Shown: positions 8,318-17,010, counted from the first letter of the stretch. The stretch is DNA of 35,555 nucleotides from Mesorhizobium sp. Root157 (GCF_001427385.1 NZ_LMGJ01000013.1:1-35555), one strand, 5' to 3'. Numbers and translations are program-made. Notes: generated by a model not told the origin, from the letters alone.

Positions 8318-9112
8318 GTGGCGGAAACCGGCATCCACTTCAACGAGGCAAGTGCGCCGCAAGGCATGCGGCTCTATGCGATCGGCGACATCCACGGACG
8401 GCTTGACCTGCTGGAAGCCATGCATCGCCACATCGCTGCGGAACTCGCTGCGGACAGGCCGGCCGACTGGCGCATTGTCCACCTGGGCGACTATGTCGAC
8501 CGGGGTCCGGCCTCCAAAGGCGTGCTCGATTTCTTGATGGCGGCCCACGCGCGCGAGCCGCGCCACCTCATGCTCACCGGCAATCACGATGTCGGCTTTC
8601 TCGATTTCATCGAGCGGCCCGATCCTTACGGCCTGTTCATGACCAATGGTGGTGTCGAGACGGCGCGATCTTATGGCGTGAATCTACAGCGGAAGGGGTT
8701 TCTAAGAAGTGCGGGGCGAAGCCTGCATGAGGGCCATGCGGCGCTCGTTAGCGCCGTGCCGTCCACGCATCTCGATCTGCTGCGCTCGTTGCCTCATTCG
8801 CTCCAGTTCGGCGATTTCTTCTTTTGCCATGCCGGTATCAGGCCCGGCATTCCGTTTGCCGACCAACTGGACTTCGATCTGATGTGGATACGTGGCGAAT
8901 TCCATGCGCATACCGGGCTTTACCCCAAGGTGGTCGTGCATGGGCACACGCCGGTGGCGGAAGCCGATGTAAAGGCCAACCGCGTCAATCTCGATACCGG
9001 TGCATACTATACGGGAAGGCTCAGCGCTCTCGCCGTTGAGGGCGTGTCAAAACGCATCCTGGTGGCAACGGAAGCAGGTGTTGCTCAGCGCAGCGTGGCG
9101 GTCACGCCATAG
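8318..9112 (+). CDS. Metallophosphoesterase, Ser/Thr protein phosphatase type
   Basis: This 264-residue calcineurin-like phosphoesterase shows the full set of PPP-type metal motifs: GDIHG (23-27), GDYVDRG (57-63), GNHD (88-91), then CHAG and HGHTP further on. It probably dephosphorylates proteins or small phosphoesters in the cytoplasm; the substrate is unknown. The GTG at 8318 is chosen because AAAGGG stands 5 nt upstream. An in-frame ATG at 8273 would overlap lldD by 29 nt and extend into a segment unlike the family. It directly follows lldD and may share its transcript, but a link to lactate metabolism is not established. Confidence 0.9.
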   Translation: MAETGIHFNEASAPQGMRLYAIGDIHGRLDLLEAMHRHIAAELAADRPADWRIVHLGDYVDRGPASKGVLDFLMAAHAREPRHLMLTGNHDVGFLDFIERPDPYGLFMTNGGVETARSYGVNLQRKGFLRSAGRSLHEGHAALVSAVPSTHLDLLRSLPHSLQFGDFFFCHAGIRPGIPFADQLDFDLMWIRGEFHAHTGLYPKVVVHGHTPVAEADVKANRVNLDTGAYYTGRLSALAVEGVSKRILVATEAGVAQRSVAVTP

Positions 9113-9225
9113 CCGTCGATGGCATTGTGGTCGTTGGCTGCGTCTGCGGCGTAGATACCAAGGCCGCCGAACACGATGGCCGACAGCATGGCGAACGTCA
9201 GAAGGGCTGCTTTCACGGATGTCAT
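9085..9225 (-). CDS. Putative small single-span membrane protein
   Basis: This is a 46-residue reading frame starting MTSVKAALL, with one hydrophobic segment (about residues 4-25) ending in AADAA. It could be a signal peptide or a membrane anchor. The 3' end overlaps the convergent phosphatase gene by 28 bp. An AAGG lies 11 nt upstream of the ATG; a second in-frame ATG at 9255 would add ten residues. No family is recognised. The composition fits a real small exported protein, but proof is lacking. Confidence 0.4.
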   Translation of the reverse strand: MTSVKAALLTFAMLSAIVFGGLGIYAADAANDHNAIDGYGVTATLR

Positions 9226-9498
9226 CTCAGGTTTAGCCTTCTGAAGGTCTTGCATGGACACGGTTACCGTTGCGTTGAAACGCGAAATTTTATGAAAGGT
9301 TTCGTGACTGGAAGCTTCCGGCCACCACATTCCGGCTGTGTGTTGCTGAATGGTGACAGGGGCATCGCCACTCCAGTAGCGACGCCGGGCGGGCTTCTAG
9401 CGGCACAGAAGGACACAAGCCAAGGTAGAAAATTTCAATCCACAGCGGATTCCGGACGGCGTGCCAAAATTGTCACGCCGGATCGCCCTGGGGTGACG
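9226..9498. other. Intergenic stretch without clear gene
   Basis: No convincing reading frame is seen. A short dyad with 7-bp arms CGGCGTG (9457-9463) and CACGCCG (9474-9480) lies near the 3' end of the amidotransferase gene. It lacks a T-run and is at best a weak terminator for the minus-strand gene. Confidence 0.4.
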
Positions 9499-10197
9499 TC
9501 AGATCTTGGCAACCCAGGCGCGCGCGATCGTCAACCCTGCCGCGTCCGCTTGCGGGCCGTGTTGAGCCATCTGGTCCTCCAGCCGGCTGGCCCAGTTTGG
9601 CTGCCGCGCCGCGATCGACTCCGCGAAGCTTTCGCTCCACTGCCTCACCATCGGCCGGTCCGCCTCGAAATGGAACTGGAAGCCGTAAGTGGCGCGGCCG
9701 ATGCGGAACGCCTGGTTACCGGTAACCGCGCTGCCGGCCAGTCGCACCGCATCGAGCGGCATCGAAAATGTGTCGTCATGCCACTGGAAGGTCGGGAATC
9801 TGTCCGGCAGGTCACACAGCACGCCATCTTCGCTTGCATCCTCAGTTAGCGACACTTCTTGCCAGCCGAATTCCGTCGACCCGCCAATCCTGTTGTGCCC
9901 GCCGAAGGCGCGCGCGATCAGTTGGCTGCCAAGGCAGATGCCGAGCACCGCGCGATCCCTGGCTTCGAAGTCGCGGATCAGATCGAGCAGTGCTGGAAAA
10001 TAGGGATAGGCATTGTCTGCCAGGGCATTTTGGCCGCCACCCAGAACCACCAATGCGTTGTGTTTGCTGGCGTCCACGGGCAGTGCGTCTCCGCAATAAG
10101 GCTTGCACAGGTCGATTTCGCCGCCGACTTCGGCAATAGCGGCGCCGACCTGGCCGAGGCTCGTATTATTGTAATTCTCGACGACCAGTACCCGCAT
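9499..10197 (-). CDS. Class I glutamine amidotransferase-like protein
   Basis: The 232-residue protein has a complete class I GATase fold. The nucleophile is Cys88 in GICLGSQ, with His176 and Glu178 in FQFHFE completing the triad. The oxyanion loop GGGQNA (53-58) is also present. It resembles the stand-alone GuaA-like amidotransferases often annotated as GMP synthase-like, which hydrolyse glutamine or gamma-glutamyl compounds, rather than true GuaA, because no synthetase domain is attached. No partner synthetase lies nearby, so the substrate is unknown. It is divergent from the next gene, with about 100 nt between start codons. Confidence 0.88.
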   Translation of the reverse strand: MRVLVVENYNNTSLGQVGAAIAEVGGEIDLCKPYCGDALPVDASKHNALVVLGGGQNALADNAYPYFPALLDLIRDFEARDRAVLGICLGSQLIARAFGGHNRIGGSTEFGWQEVSLTEDASEDGVLCDLPDRFPTFQWHDDTFSMPLDAVRLAGSAVTGNQAFRIGRATYGFQFHFEADRPMVRQWSESFAESIAARQPNWASRLEDQMAQHGPQADAAGLTIARAWVAKI

Positions 10198-10302
10198 TGA
10201 AATCCACCCACCAGCAACGCAATGACAAAGCCAGCGCTTGCGATATCATGGCGGAAGCGGATCAGCCAACAACAGGCTGGGTGGAGAAATCGGGAAAACA
10301 CT

Positions 10303-10950
10303 ATGCCACTGCAGAACCGGGTCGACCCGTTCGGCTCGATCCATGCCGTTCCCGAGCGCGGGCTGTTCACCGGCAATCGTGGCATCATCCATGAACCCGA
10401 CACCAGGACGCTGTTGAAGAAGCGCTGGGCGCTCAAGGCCTGGATCATCTGCGTCTGCGAATTCCGCAATGTGCGCCGCGTGCCCATGGGCCGCAACCGC
10501 GCCGGCGGCAAACCCGGCTGGACCGAACTGTTCTTCCTCGACGAGGTCACAGCACTCGCCGCCGGCCACCGGCCCTGTTTCTTCTGCCAACGCGAGCGGG
10601 CAAAGGATTTCGTCTGCCGTTTCGGCGAGGCGTTCGGCGTTGCAGAGCCGCGCGCTCCGCAACTTGACGAGCGTCTGCACAGGGAGCGGCTGGCATCGGG
10701 CGGCAAACCGGTACCGACGACCACCGCCGAACTTGCCGGCCTGCCGGACGGCGCGATGGTGAGCGACGGTTGTGGCTGCTATGTCTTGCGCGGCGGCTTG
10801 GCTCTGCGCTGGACATTCGCCGGCTATGTCGATCCAGTCGATTTTATCGGTTTTGGCGATCGTCCGCTGCATCTGGTCACGCCGGCGACGACATTGGCCG
10901 TCCTGCAAAACGGCTATCTCCCCGTCTGGCATCCGACGGCCCCGACTTGA
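10303..10950 (+). CDS. Conserved hypothetical protein with CxxC motif
   Basis: This 215-residue protein is not recognised as a named family. The ATG at 10303 follows GGGAAAA at a good distance; an upstream ATG at 10222 would add 27 residues of low-complexity character. Visible features are a well-conserved-looking N-terminal block (residues 1-50, rich in Gly, Arg and Trp), a central [15 protein letters not shown] segment with a CxxC pair around residue 90, and a second Cys cluster (DGCGCY) near residue 160. It has no transmembrane helix or signal peptide. The Cys pairs could bind a metal. It sits 31 nt before rsmE on the same strand, so it may be co-transcribed with it. I believe similar proteins occur across Rhizobiales, without known function. 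Confidence 0.8.
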   Translation: MPLQNRVDPFGSIHAVPERGLFTGNRGIIHEPDTRTLLKKRWALKAWIICVCEFRNVRRVPMGRNRAGGKPGWTELFFLDEVTALAAGHRPCFFCQRERAKDFVCRFGEAFGVAEPRAPQLDERLHRERLASGGKPVPTTTAELAGLPDGAMVSDGCGCYVLRGGLALRWTFAGYVDPVDFIGFGDRPLHLVTPATTLAVLQNGYLPVWHPTAPT

Positions 10951-10981
10951 CGCCTTCATTGTGCTGCCGCATGTCTCGGCC

Positions 10982-11716
10982 ATGCGCGCCAATTATCGAC
11001 TGCAACGCCTGTTCGTACCAAACGACCTTTCTGCGGGAGCCGAGTTCGAGGCCGATCCGCAGCAAAGCCACTATCTCTCCCATGTGCTGCGCCTTGGCGA
11101 GGGCGCGGAAATACTGCTGTTCAACGGGCGCGACGGCGAATGGTCGGCGTCGGTCGCAGCCAAGGGCAAGAAGACGGTGCGCCTGGCAGTCGGCGCCTTG
11201 CAGCGGCCGCAGCCGCCGCTACCCGACCTTGTCTATTGCTTTGCACCGCTGAAGCAGGGCCGCCTCGACTATCTCGTGCAGAAGGCGGTCGAGATGGGGG
11301 CGGGCGTCCTCCAGCCGGTCGTCACCCAGCACACACAGGTGCCCAAGCTCGGCATCGACCGGCTCAGGGCAAACGTCGTCGAGGCGGCCGAGCAGTGCGG
11401 CATCCTCGCTATCCCTAAGGTGCAGGAAGCCGAAAAGCTCGACCGTGTGCTGGCAAACTGGGATAGCGGTCGCAGGCTGATCTTCTGCGATGAAGATGCC
11501 GCGACTAACAATCCGATGCAGGCCTTGCAGGCAATCGCGGAGCGTAAGTTCGCCCTTCTGGTCGGGCCGGAGGGCGGCTTTTCGGAGGAGGAGCGCAGAA
11601 TGCTGAGGGCCTTGCCCTTTGTCACGCCGATTCCGCTGGGGCCTCGCATCCTGCGCGCCGACACGGCTGCCGTTGCCGCTTTGGCTGTCATACAGGCAAG
11701 CATCGGCGACTGGTGA
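10982..11716 (+). CDS. rsmE: 16S rRNA m3U1498 methyltransferase RsmE
   Basis: This 244-residue SPOUT (alpha/beta-knot) methyltransferase uses S-adenosylmethionine to methylate U1498 of 16S rRNA. The N-terminal PUA-like domain (about 1-75) contains the [16 protein letters not shown] block. The C-terminal knot has the family motifs [12 protein letters not shown] (Gly195-Gly199 core) and [16 protein letters not shown]. The ATG at 10982 ([11 protein letters not shown]) matches the usual start; frame-open sequence upstream is out of frame with the neighbouring gene and unlike the family. It ends 7 nt before the convergent AI-2E gene. Confidence 0.95.
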   Translation: MRANYRLQRLFVPNDLSAGAEFEADPQQSHYLSHVLRLGEGAEILLFNGRDGEWSASVAAKGKKTVRLAVGALQRPQPPLPDLVYCFAPLKQGRLDYLVQKAVEMGAGVLQPVVTQHTQVPKLGIDRLRANVVEAAEQCGILAIPKVQEAEKLDRVLANWDSGRRLIFCDEDAATNNPMQALQAIAERKFALLVGPEGGFSEEERRMLRALPFVTPIPLGPRILRADTAAVAALAVIQASIGDW

Positions 11717-11723
11717 AAGGGCT

Positions 11724-13697
11724 CTATGCTTTCGCCGTAGCCGCTGCCTTCGGCCGCGTTCTCTTGCGCGACAAGCGGCCCGTAGTTGCCTTCAAAGGCA
11801 CCGCCTTTTGGTCGGCTAGGCCTGAAATCACAGCTTCAGCAATCGATTCCGCCACGAAGTCGGCGTTGACCGCATCCGCTTTCATCGGCGCACTGTCGTC
11901 GTCTTCCGGCTTGGGAAGCAAGATGCCGACGCGCAGGCCGGGCTTGGCACGCTTCAGGCGGCGTACGGCATAGCGGGCGTGTGCCGCCGACCTCGAATTG
12001 AGGAAAGCGACGACGGCGGCATCGACCCCCTTTAGGTCGAGCAGGCCGATATTGCCGGACTCCAGTGCCAGATGGCTTGCCGTCTTGGCCGCTGCCCCCT
12101 GGACTTCCAGGATCTGAGCCAGCATGGCGGCGGCGGCATCGTCGATCTCGCCGCGTCCGCCAAGGCAAAGCAGGGTCTTGCCGTCCCCGTCCGGCAGGTC
12201 GGGCGTGTCGATCTCCTCTGTCGCTCCATTTGCGGGTCCTGGTTCTTGCTTGCCGTCCGCGTCTTCTTCTTCCTCGTCCTCTTCTTCCTGAGCCACCTCG
12301 TCCAGATTGGAAACGAGCGCCTGCGCGCTGGCTGCAAGCTTGCGACGCTGCTCGTCAGACATGACGCCGCGCTGGCGGTCCTGCTCACCGAGCAGCAAGG
12401 CTGGAATGCCGATCCTGTCGTAATAGTCGACCAGATAGCGCTCCTCGAGGAATTCCTCGGCGTTGTCGGTTGCTTCGTCCGGGTCGCCGGCAAGCAGGCG
12501 TTGGTAAAGCCGTGTGTGCGGCTCCAGCACCGGCTCATTGCCCAAAAGCACGTCGAGGAAAGCGAATTGCGGCACATGCCGGCCCAAAACCACCAGGCAG
12601 ACGGTCAAGGGCGTCGACAAAACGAGACCGAGCGGCCCCCACAGCCATGTCCAGAAAATCGCCGCGACGATGATTGCCAGCGGCGACAGGCCGGTACGCG
12701 AACCGTAAAGCCACGGCTCCACGATATTGTTACTGACCAGTTCCATGAGGATGAACAGCGCCGCGGTCCAAAGCACCAGCGACCAGCCGGGCGCAATGGC
12801 CAGCGCCAGAAGCAGCGGCAAAAGCATGGCGATGGCCGGTCCGATATAGGGTACGAAGCGCAGGACGAGCGCCAGCATGCCCCACAACAGCGCATTGGGA
12901 ATGCCGATCAGCCACAGGCCGATGGTGATGGGGATCGCGTAGCTGGTGTTGACCACCAACTGCATGAGCAGATAGCGCCCCACCCTCTTGCCCGCATCCT
13001 GCAGCGCTTCGGTGGTGCGGTGAAGGTCGCTGTAGCCGACGAGGCGGATGAAGCGGTCGCGCAGGTCCTCCCGTTCCAGCAGCATGAAGATGACGACCAC
13101 GATGATCAGGCCAGCCGTTGCAAACGGGCTCGCCAACGGCACGATCACGTTCTTCAGCGTATCGATGGTCGTTTGCCGCGTCACGATTTCGACCGGCAAG
13201 GGTTCGCGCGGTTCAGCCTCGGGCGTCGGCGTGCTGGTCTGCCGGGTGCCCTTCTCCAACTCGGCGCCGACGCGCTCGACGGCTCCGCTCAGCCGTTCGA
13301 TGATGCCGCCATTGGCGCCCATTTCCTTCAGCGAACGCACCTTCTCCAGAATATTGTACTGATAGGTGGGGATGTTCTGGGCAAGGGTGCTCACTTGCGT
13401 GGCGACCAAGAAGGAAAACAGCCCGATCGCCATGAACGCCAGCGCCACCGTGATGATGACCGCAGGCAGCTTCGGTAGCGACCGTTTCCGCATCGCCGAA
13501 ACCATCGGCGCCAGCGCGAATGTCAAAAGGAAGGCGACGGCAAGGGGCAGGAACACCTCTCGTCCGAGGTAAAGGACAGCGGTGACGCCCACCAAGGTGA
13601 ACGCGGTCGGAATGGCGGGCCGCACCATGTCGGCATCTTCGCTGGAAGAAGCAGCAACCCGCGCCGGCCTGTTACGCACATCGTCCACAGCAGCCAT
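11724..13697 (-). CDS. AI-2E family transporter with long cytosolic tail
   Basis: The 657-residue protein has an N-terminal AI-2E/PerM-type transport domain (about residues 25-370) with some eight hydrophobic helices and an extracytoplasmic segment at about 95-175. It ends with the typical SNNIVEPWLYGSRTGLSPLAIIVAAIFW region and a final helix. Family members are usually 350-400 residues. Here about 285 residues are added: a helical segment, an acidic stretch at about 470-480, and a globular C-terminal part (about 505-610, beginning TLLCLGGRGEIDDAAAAML) that looks like a Rossmann- or B12-binding-like fold without obvious ligand residues. The tail is followed by a basic end rich in Lys, Arg and Ala. 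The start ATG at 13697 has GGGAAGGG 6 nt upstream. The substrate is unknown; the family name does not prove autoinducer transport. Confidence 0.9.
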   Translation of the reverse strand: MAAVDDVRNRPARVAASSSEDADMVRPAIPTAFTLVGVTAVLYLGREVFLPLAVAFLLTFALAPMVSAMRKRSLPKLPAVIITVALAFMAIGLFSFLVATQVSTLAQNIPTYQYNILEKVRSLKEMGANGGIIERLSGAVERVGAELEKGTRQTSTPTPEAEPREPLPVEIVTRQTTIDTLKNVIVPLASPFATAGLIIVVVIFMLLEREDLRDRFIRLVGYSDLHRTTEALQDAGKRVGRYLLMQLVVNTSYAIPITIGLWLIGIPNALLWGMLALVLRFVPYIGPAIAMLLPLLLALAIAPGWSLVLWTAALFILMELVSNNIVEPWLYGSRTGLSPLAIIVAAIFWTWLWGPLGLVLSTPLTVCLVVLGRHVPQFAFLDVLLGNEPVLEPHTRLYQRLLAGDPDEATDNAEEFLEERYLVDYYDRIGIPALLLGEQDRQRGVMSDEQRRKLAASAQALVSNLDEVAQEEEDEEEEDADGKQEPGPANGATEEIDTPDLPDGDGKTLLCLGGRGEIDDAAAAMLAQILEVQGAAAKTASHLALESGNIGLLDLKGVDAAVVAFLNSRSAAHARYAVRRLKRAKPGLRVGILLPKPEDDDSAPMKADAVNADFVAESIAEAVISGLADQKAVPLKATTGRLSRKRTRPKAAATAKA

Positions 13698-14021
13698 TTC
13701 TAGCCCTTCCCGCCAGTGCCAGTCGCGCCTGCATCAAGCGCGACGATATAAGTTCCCATGGGGACGCGACTGAAAGTGTCGCATGTATGAGATAATCCGT
13801 GAAATGCCGACGGCCCCTGTATGGTTCCCACGCCACGAAACTGTTTGACTGGGCACAACGACTGGGCGCAGCAGCCCATTAGCGTATGCGGCGCAGGCTT
13901 GCCGGGCGGGACCTGAGTGAAATTTCCTTGAGGAGACGCTTAATAGTTTTTGCTTGATCGGCTACCGACATATCGTCCAAGTAGCCCGGCGATTTTCCCG
14001 ATCGCTCCAAAAGAGGTTTTC
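13698..14021. other. Divergent intergenic region before gshA
   Basis: This 324-bp region separates the divergent AI-2E and gshA genes and must contain both promoters. No clear -35/-10 pair or operator stands out. A direct repeat GACTGGGC occurs twice around 13845-13870, and the gshA ribosome site AAGAGG is at 14011-14016. No small gene is supported. Confidence 0.4.
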
Positions 14022-15395
14022 ATGGCGCGCGACACCACCGATTTCAGGCCGATAGAGGGCATTGACGAACTCGTTGCCTATCTGGCCGCCGGCTGCAAGC
14101 CGCGCGAGAAGTGGCGCATCGGCACCGAGCACGAGAAGTTTCCGTTCTATGTCGACGGCAACGCGCCTGTACCCTATGGCGGTGAGCGCGGCATCCGCAC
14201 CATTCTCGAAAGTATGCGGGAGCAACTCGGCTGGGACCCCATCATCGACGCTGGCCGCATCATCGGTCTGGTCGAGCCGACCGGGCAGGGTGCGATCTCG
14301 CTGGAGCCGGGCGGCCAGTTCGAACTGTCGGGCGCGCCGGTGGAAAACATCCACCAGACCTGCCGCGAGGGTAACGCCCATCTGGCTCAGGTACGCGAAA
14401 TCGCCGAGCCGCTTGGCATTCGCTTTCTCGGTCTTGGCGGCAGCCCGAAGTGGACGCTTGGCGAGACGCCGAAAATGCCCAAGTCGCGCTATGATATCAT
14501 GACGCGCTACATGCCCAAGGTCGGCACCAAGGGCCTCGACATGATGTACCGCACCTGCACCATCCAGGTGAATCTCGACTTCGAGAGCGAGCGGGACATG
14601 CGCCGCAAGATGCAGGTGTCGCTGAAGCTGCAACCCTTGTCGACGGCGCTGTTTGCCAATTCCCCCTTCACCAACGGCAAGCCAAACGGGCTGCAAAGCT
14701 GGCGCGGCGACATCTGGCGCGACACCGACAACCAGCGCGCCGGCATGCTCGAATTCTGCTTTTCGCCCGATTTCGGCTTTTCTGACTATGTCGAATGGGC
14801 GCTCGACGCCCCGATGTATTTCGTCATCCGCGACGACCAGTACCACGACATGACGCATGTCACTTTCCGCCAGTTCATGGCTGGAGCAGCCCGCAACGAA
14901 ATCTCGGACGGCATGCCGACCATGGGCGACTGGGCGAACCATCTGTCGACCCTGTTTCCCGATGTGCGGCTGAAGCGTTTCCTTGAAATGCGCGGCGCCG
15001 ACGGCGGGCCGTGGCGGCGCATCTGCGCGCTGCCGGCCTTCTGGGTCGGCCTGCTCTACGACGAGGAAGCGCTTGATGCGGTTGAGAACCTGACCGCAAG
15101 CTGGACCTATCAGGAAGTGCTGGCCATGCGCGACGCCGTGCCGGAAATGGGCATCTCGGCACCCTTCCGCAACGCGACATTGCGCGACCTCGCCCGCGAG
15201 GTGCTTGCCCTGTCGCGGCTCGGCCTGAAGAACCGGAAAAAGCTCAACCGTGACGGCTACGACGAGACCTCCTTCCTGCATACGCTGGATGAGGTGGTGA
15301 GTCGCGGCACTACCAGTGCGGAGGAAATGTTGTCCGCCTACCACACCCGCTGGGGCGGTTCGATCGAGCCGGTCTTCCTCGAGTACGCCTACTAG
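14022..15395 (+). CDS. gshA: Glutamate-cysteine ligase (GCS2, plant/alphaproteobacterial type)
   Basis: The enzyme catalyses the first step of glutathione synthesis, the ATP-dependent joining of glutamate and cysteine. The 457-residue protein begins with the family signature IGTEHEKFPF around residues 33-41 and continues with the Gly-rich PTGQGAISLEPGGQFELSG block split across about 88-107 and the RTCTIQVNLDF block near 183. The pattern is that of the plant-like GCS2 group found in Rhizobiales and not of the E. coli GshA type. The ATG at 14022 has AAGAGG 5-6 nt upstream; an in-frame upstream start at 13950 would add an unrelated leader. Confidence 0.95.
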   Translation: MARDTTDFRPIEGIDELVAYLAAGCKPREKWRIGTEHEKFPFYVDGNAPVPYGGERGIRTILESMREQLGWDPIIDAGRIIGLVEPTGQGAISLEPGGQFELSGAPVENIHQTCREGNAHLAQVREIAEPLGIRFLGLGGSPKWTLGETPKMPKSRYDIMTRYMPKVGTKGLDMMYRTCTIQVNLDFESERDMRRKMQVSLKLQPLSTALFANSPFTNGKPNGLQSWRGDIWRDTDNQRAGMLEFCFSPDFGFSDYVEWALDAPMYFVIRDDQYHDMTHVTFRQFMAGAARNEISDGMPTMGDWANHLSTLFPDVRLKRFLEMRGADGGPWRRICALPAFWVGLLYDEEALDAVENLTASWTYQEVLAMRDAVPEMGISAPFRNATLRDLAREVLALSRLGLKNRKKLNRDGYDETSFLHTLDEVVSRGTTSAEEMLSAYHTRWGGSIEPVFLEYAY

Positions 15396-15505
15396 GGTCC
15401 TAGGTCGCAGCGACGAATTAAGTTCGCGCTCCGGTGGAAATCGCTTCAACAGGGACGGGAAAACCTCTAGCTTTCGTCTCCGGCGAAGTTTTCGAGGAGA
15501 CGGAC

Positions 15506-16429
15506 ATGCTGAACCTGTTCGACATGCTGACCCAGGCTCAGAACGGCCAGGGCATGGATATCCTGGCCCGGCAGTTCAATCTTTCACGCCAGCAGGCCGA
15601 CCTTGCGGTCGAGTCCCTGTTGCCTGCCTTCTCGCAGGGCCTGAAGCGCAATACCTCCGATCCCTATGGCCTTGGCGGCTTCCTCAACGCGATGGCGAGT
15701 GGCCAGCATGCGAAGTATTTCGAGGATGCCAGCCGGGCGTTCTCGCCACAGGGCGTCGACGAAGGAAACGGCATTCTGGGTCATCTGTTCGGCTCGAAGG
15801 ACTTGTCGCGCGCCATCGCAGCGCAGGCGGCGCAAGCCACCGGCATTGGCCAGCAGGTATTGCAGCAGATGTTGCCGGTCATAGCCTCCATGGTCATGGG
15901 TGGCCTGTTCAAGCAATCGACCAATCAGATGCAGGCGGGCGGCTTCGGCGGCGGCAACAACCCTCTCGGCCAGATCATTGAGGAAATGATGAAGCAGTCC
16001 GGTGGCCTTGGTGGCGGCATGGGTGGTAGCGGGCAGGCGGCCCCGCAAGAGCGTGCGCAACCTTCGCAACAGGGCAACAACCCGTTCGGCAACAATCCCC
16101 TCGGCGATACGCCGTTCGGCAAGGTGTTGCAGGACATGTTCGGCGGTGGTGTGCAGGGCACACCGCAAGGCCGTGCGGAACAGCCACAAAACCCGCTTGG
16201 TGACAATCCGTGGGGCAAGGTGCTGCAAGACATGTTCGGCGGCGGCCAACCGGCCCAGCAAGCCGAACCGCAACGGCGCGCCTCGCCCCAGGAACAGGCA
16301 AAGAAGAATCCCTACGATGATGTTTTCGGCCAGATGTTCGAAACCGGACGCCAGCAGCGCGACGACTACCAGAAGGGCGTCGAATCGGTCTTCGACCAGT
16401 TCCTGCGTGGCATGGATCGGAACAGATAG
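15506..16429 (+). CDS. DUF937 domain protein with Gly/Asn/Gln-rich tail
   Basis: This 307-residue protein has an N-terminal DUF937 domain (about residues 1-145), beginning MLNLFDMLTQAQNGQGMD and built of short amphipathic helices. The second half is low-complexity, rich in Gly, Gln, Asn and Pro. Within it, a 19-residue unit, NPLGD(T/N)P(F/W)GKVLQDMFGGG, occurs twice (16094-16150 and 16190-16246), 32 residues apart. It has no signal peptide or membrane segment. The function of DUF937 proteins is unknown. The ATG has GAGGAGA 5 nt upstream. It may share a transcript with gshA, 110 bp upstream on the same strand. Confidence 0.85.
   Translation: MLNLFDMLTQAQNGQGMDILARQFNLSRQQADLAVESLLPAFSQGLKRNTSDPYGLGGFLNAMASGQHAKYFEDASRAFSPQGVDEGNGILGHLFGSKDLSRAIAAQAAQATGIGQQVLQQMLPVIASMVMGGLFKQSTNQMQAGGFGGGNNPLGQIIEEMMKQSGGLGGGMGGSGQAAPQERAQPSQQGNNPFGNNPLGDTPFGKVLQDMFGGGVQGTPQGRAEQPQNPLGDNPWGKVLQDMFGGGQPAQQAEPQRRASPQEQAKKNPYDDVFGQMFETGRQQRDDYQKGVESVFDQFLRGMDRNR
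16094..16246 (+). repeat. Internal two-copy coding repeat in the DUF937 gene
   Basis: Two 57-bp copies (16094-16150 and 16190-16246) encode nearly the same 19 residues ending FGGG. Many differences between copies are silent, which suggests selection on the protein motif. Each ends with an amphipathic VLQDMF helix that resembles a short linear binding motif. Confidence 0.7.
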
Positions 16430-16455
16430 ACGTCGAAAAGACAGGTGTTGAGACA

Positions 16456-16483
16456 AAAATGCCCGGCCCCGCATGGGGGCCGG
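16456..16483 (-). terminator. Intrinsic terminator for the DUF1127 gene
   Basis: Perfect 8-bp arms CCGGCCCC (16463-16470) and GGGGCCGG (16476-16483) enclose a 5-nt loop. Read on the minus strand the hairpin is followed by ATTTTTG, giving a five-T tail. It lies about 80 nt beyond the DUF1127 stop. It could also slow plus-strand transcripts from the DUF937 gene, but that side has no T-run. Confidence 0.7.
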
Positions 16484-16560
16484 ACAAGGATGCAGGCAGC
16501 CGGAGGGAACCGGCAGGGGGAGCCTGCGGTGGGATCGCCACATCCGTTGGGCGCGAGCCG

Positions 16561-16851
16561 TCAGGCGACCTCGCGGGCCAAGCCTTCGACCGTCTCGAAG
16601 CGGTCGGAAGTAATTGCTCTCAGCTTTGCGGTCGGGTCGGTGCCGAACGGAGTGTCGATGGCGACATGGAGATCGGCACGGGTAAGTCCGATATCGGCGA
16701 GTTCGGCGTCGGACATCTCGCCAAGACGATAAAAGGCGCGGCGGTTTTTCCAGGCCTTATAGAAATTGATGAGAGCCCCAGCCACGCGCGTCGCAACGGC
16801 CGGACGCGTGGAAATGCGTGAAGCTTCGGCGGCGAAATCATAGGCGATCAT
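16561..16851 (-). CDS. DUF1127 family small protein
   Basis: The 96-residue protein contains the DUF1127 motif in its middle (about residues 30-65): a WKNRRAFYRLGEMSDAELADIGLTRADL segment that has the usual arrangement of an Arg-rich helix followed by L-x-D-I-G-L-T-R. Proteins of this family are short and in several alphaproteobacteria affect RNA turnover, stress and phosphate or C1 responses; the role here is unknown. It is divergently transcribed from the LysR gene, with about 160 bp between starts. Confidence 0.9.
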   Translation of the reverse strand: MIAYDFAAEASRISTRPAVATRVAGALINFYKAWKNRRAFYRLGEMSDAELADIGLTRADLHVAIDTPFGTDPTAKLRAITSDRFETVEGLAREVA

Positions 16852-16956
16852 CTCGGTCTCCTTGGGGGTCGGACATACGAACCCGACCGCATGGCGCGGG
16901 AGGTCGCCATGCGTCGGTTCGATTCACATGCCTTCATGTGGACGCTATCAATTTGC

Positions 16957-16970
16957 CATCGAGCGATTGA
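16957..16970. promoter_or_regulatory. Candidate LysR site upstream of the LysR gene
   Basis: The 14-bp sequence CATCGAGCGATTGA lies 41 nt upstream of the LysR start codon. It is matched at 12 of 14 positions at 19022-19035 in front of the EamA transporter gene. TCGA-N4-TTGA is a quasi-dyad of the kind LysR regulators bind. Confidence 0.3.
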
Positions 16971-17010
16971 TTAATCCAACGAATGTTTTTAATCTTTATC
17001 ATCAACCACA

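Noticed and set aside
12072..13478. 468-residue plus-strand frame
   Set aside because: It is antisense to the AI-2E gene. Its His/Gln/Arg/Asp-rich composition is an artefact of hydrophobic codons read in reverse.
13962..15449. 495-residue minus-strand frame
   Set aside because: It is antisense to gshA, whose GTEHEKFPF signature and length are unambiguous.
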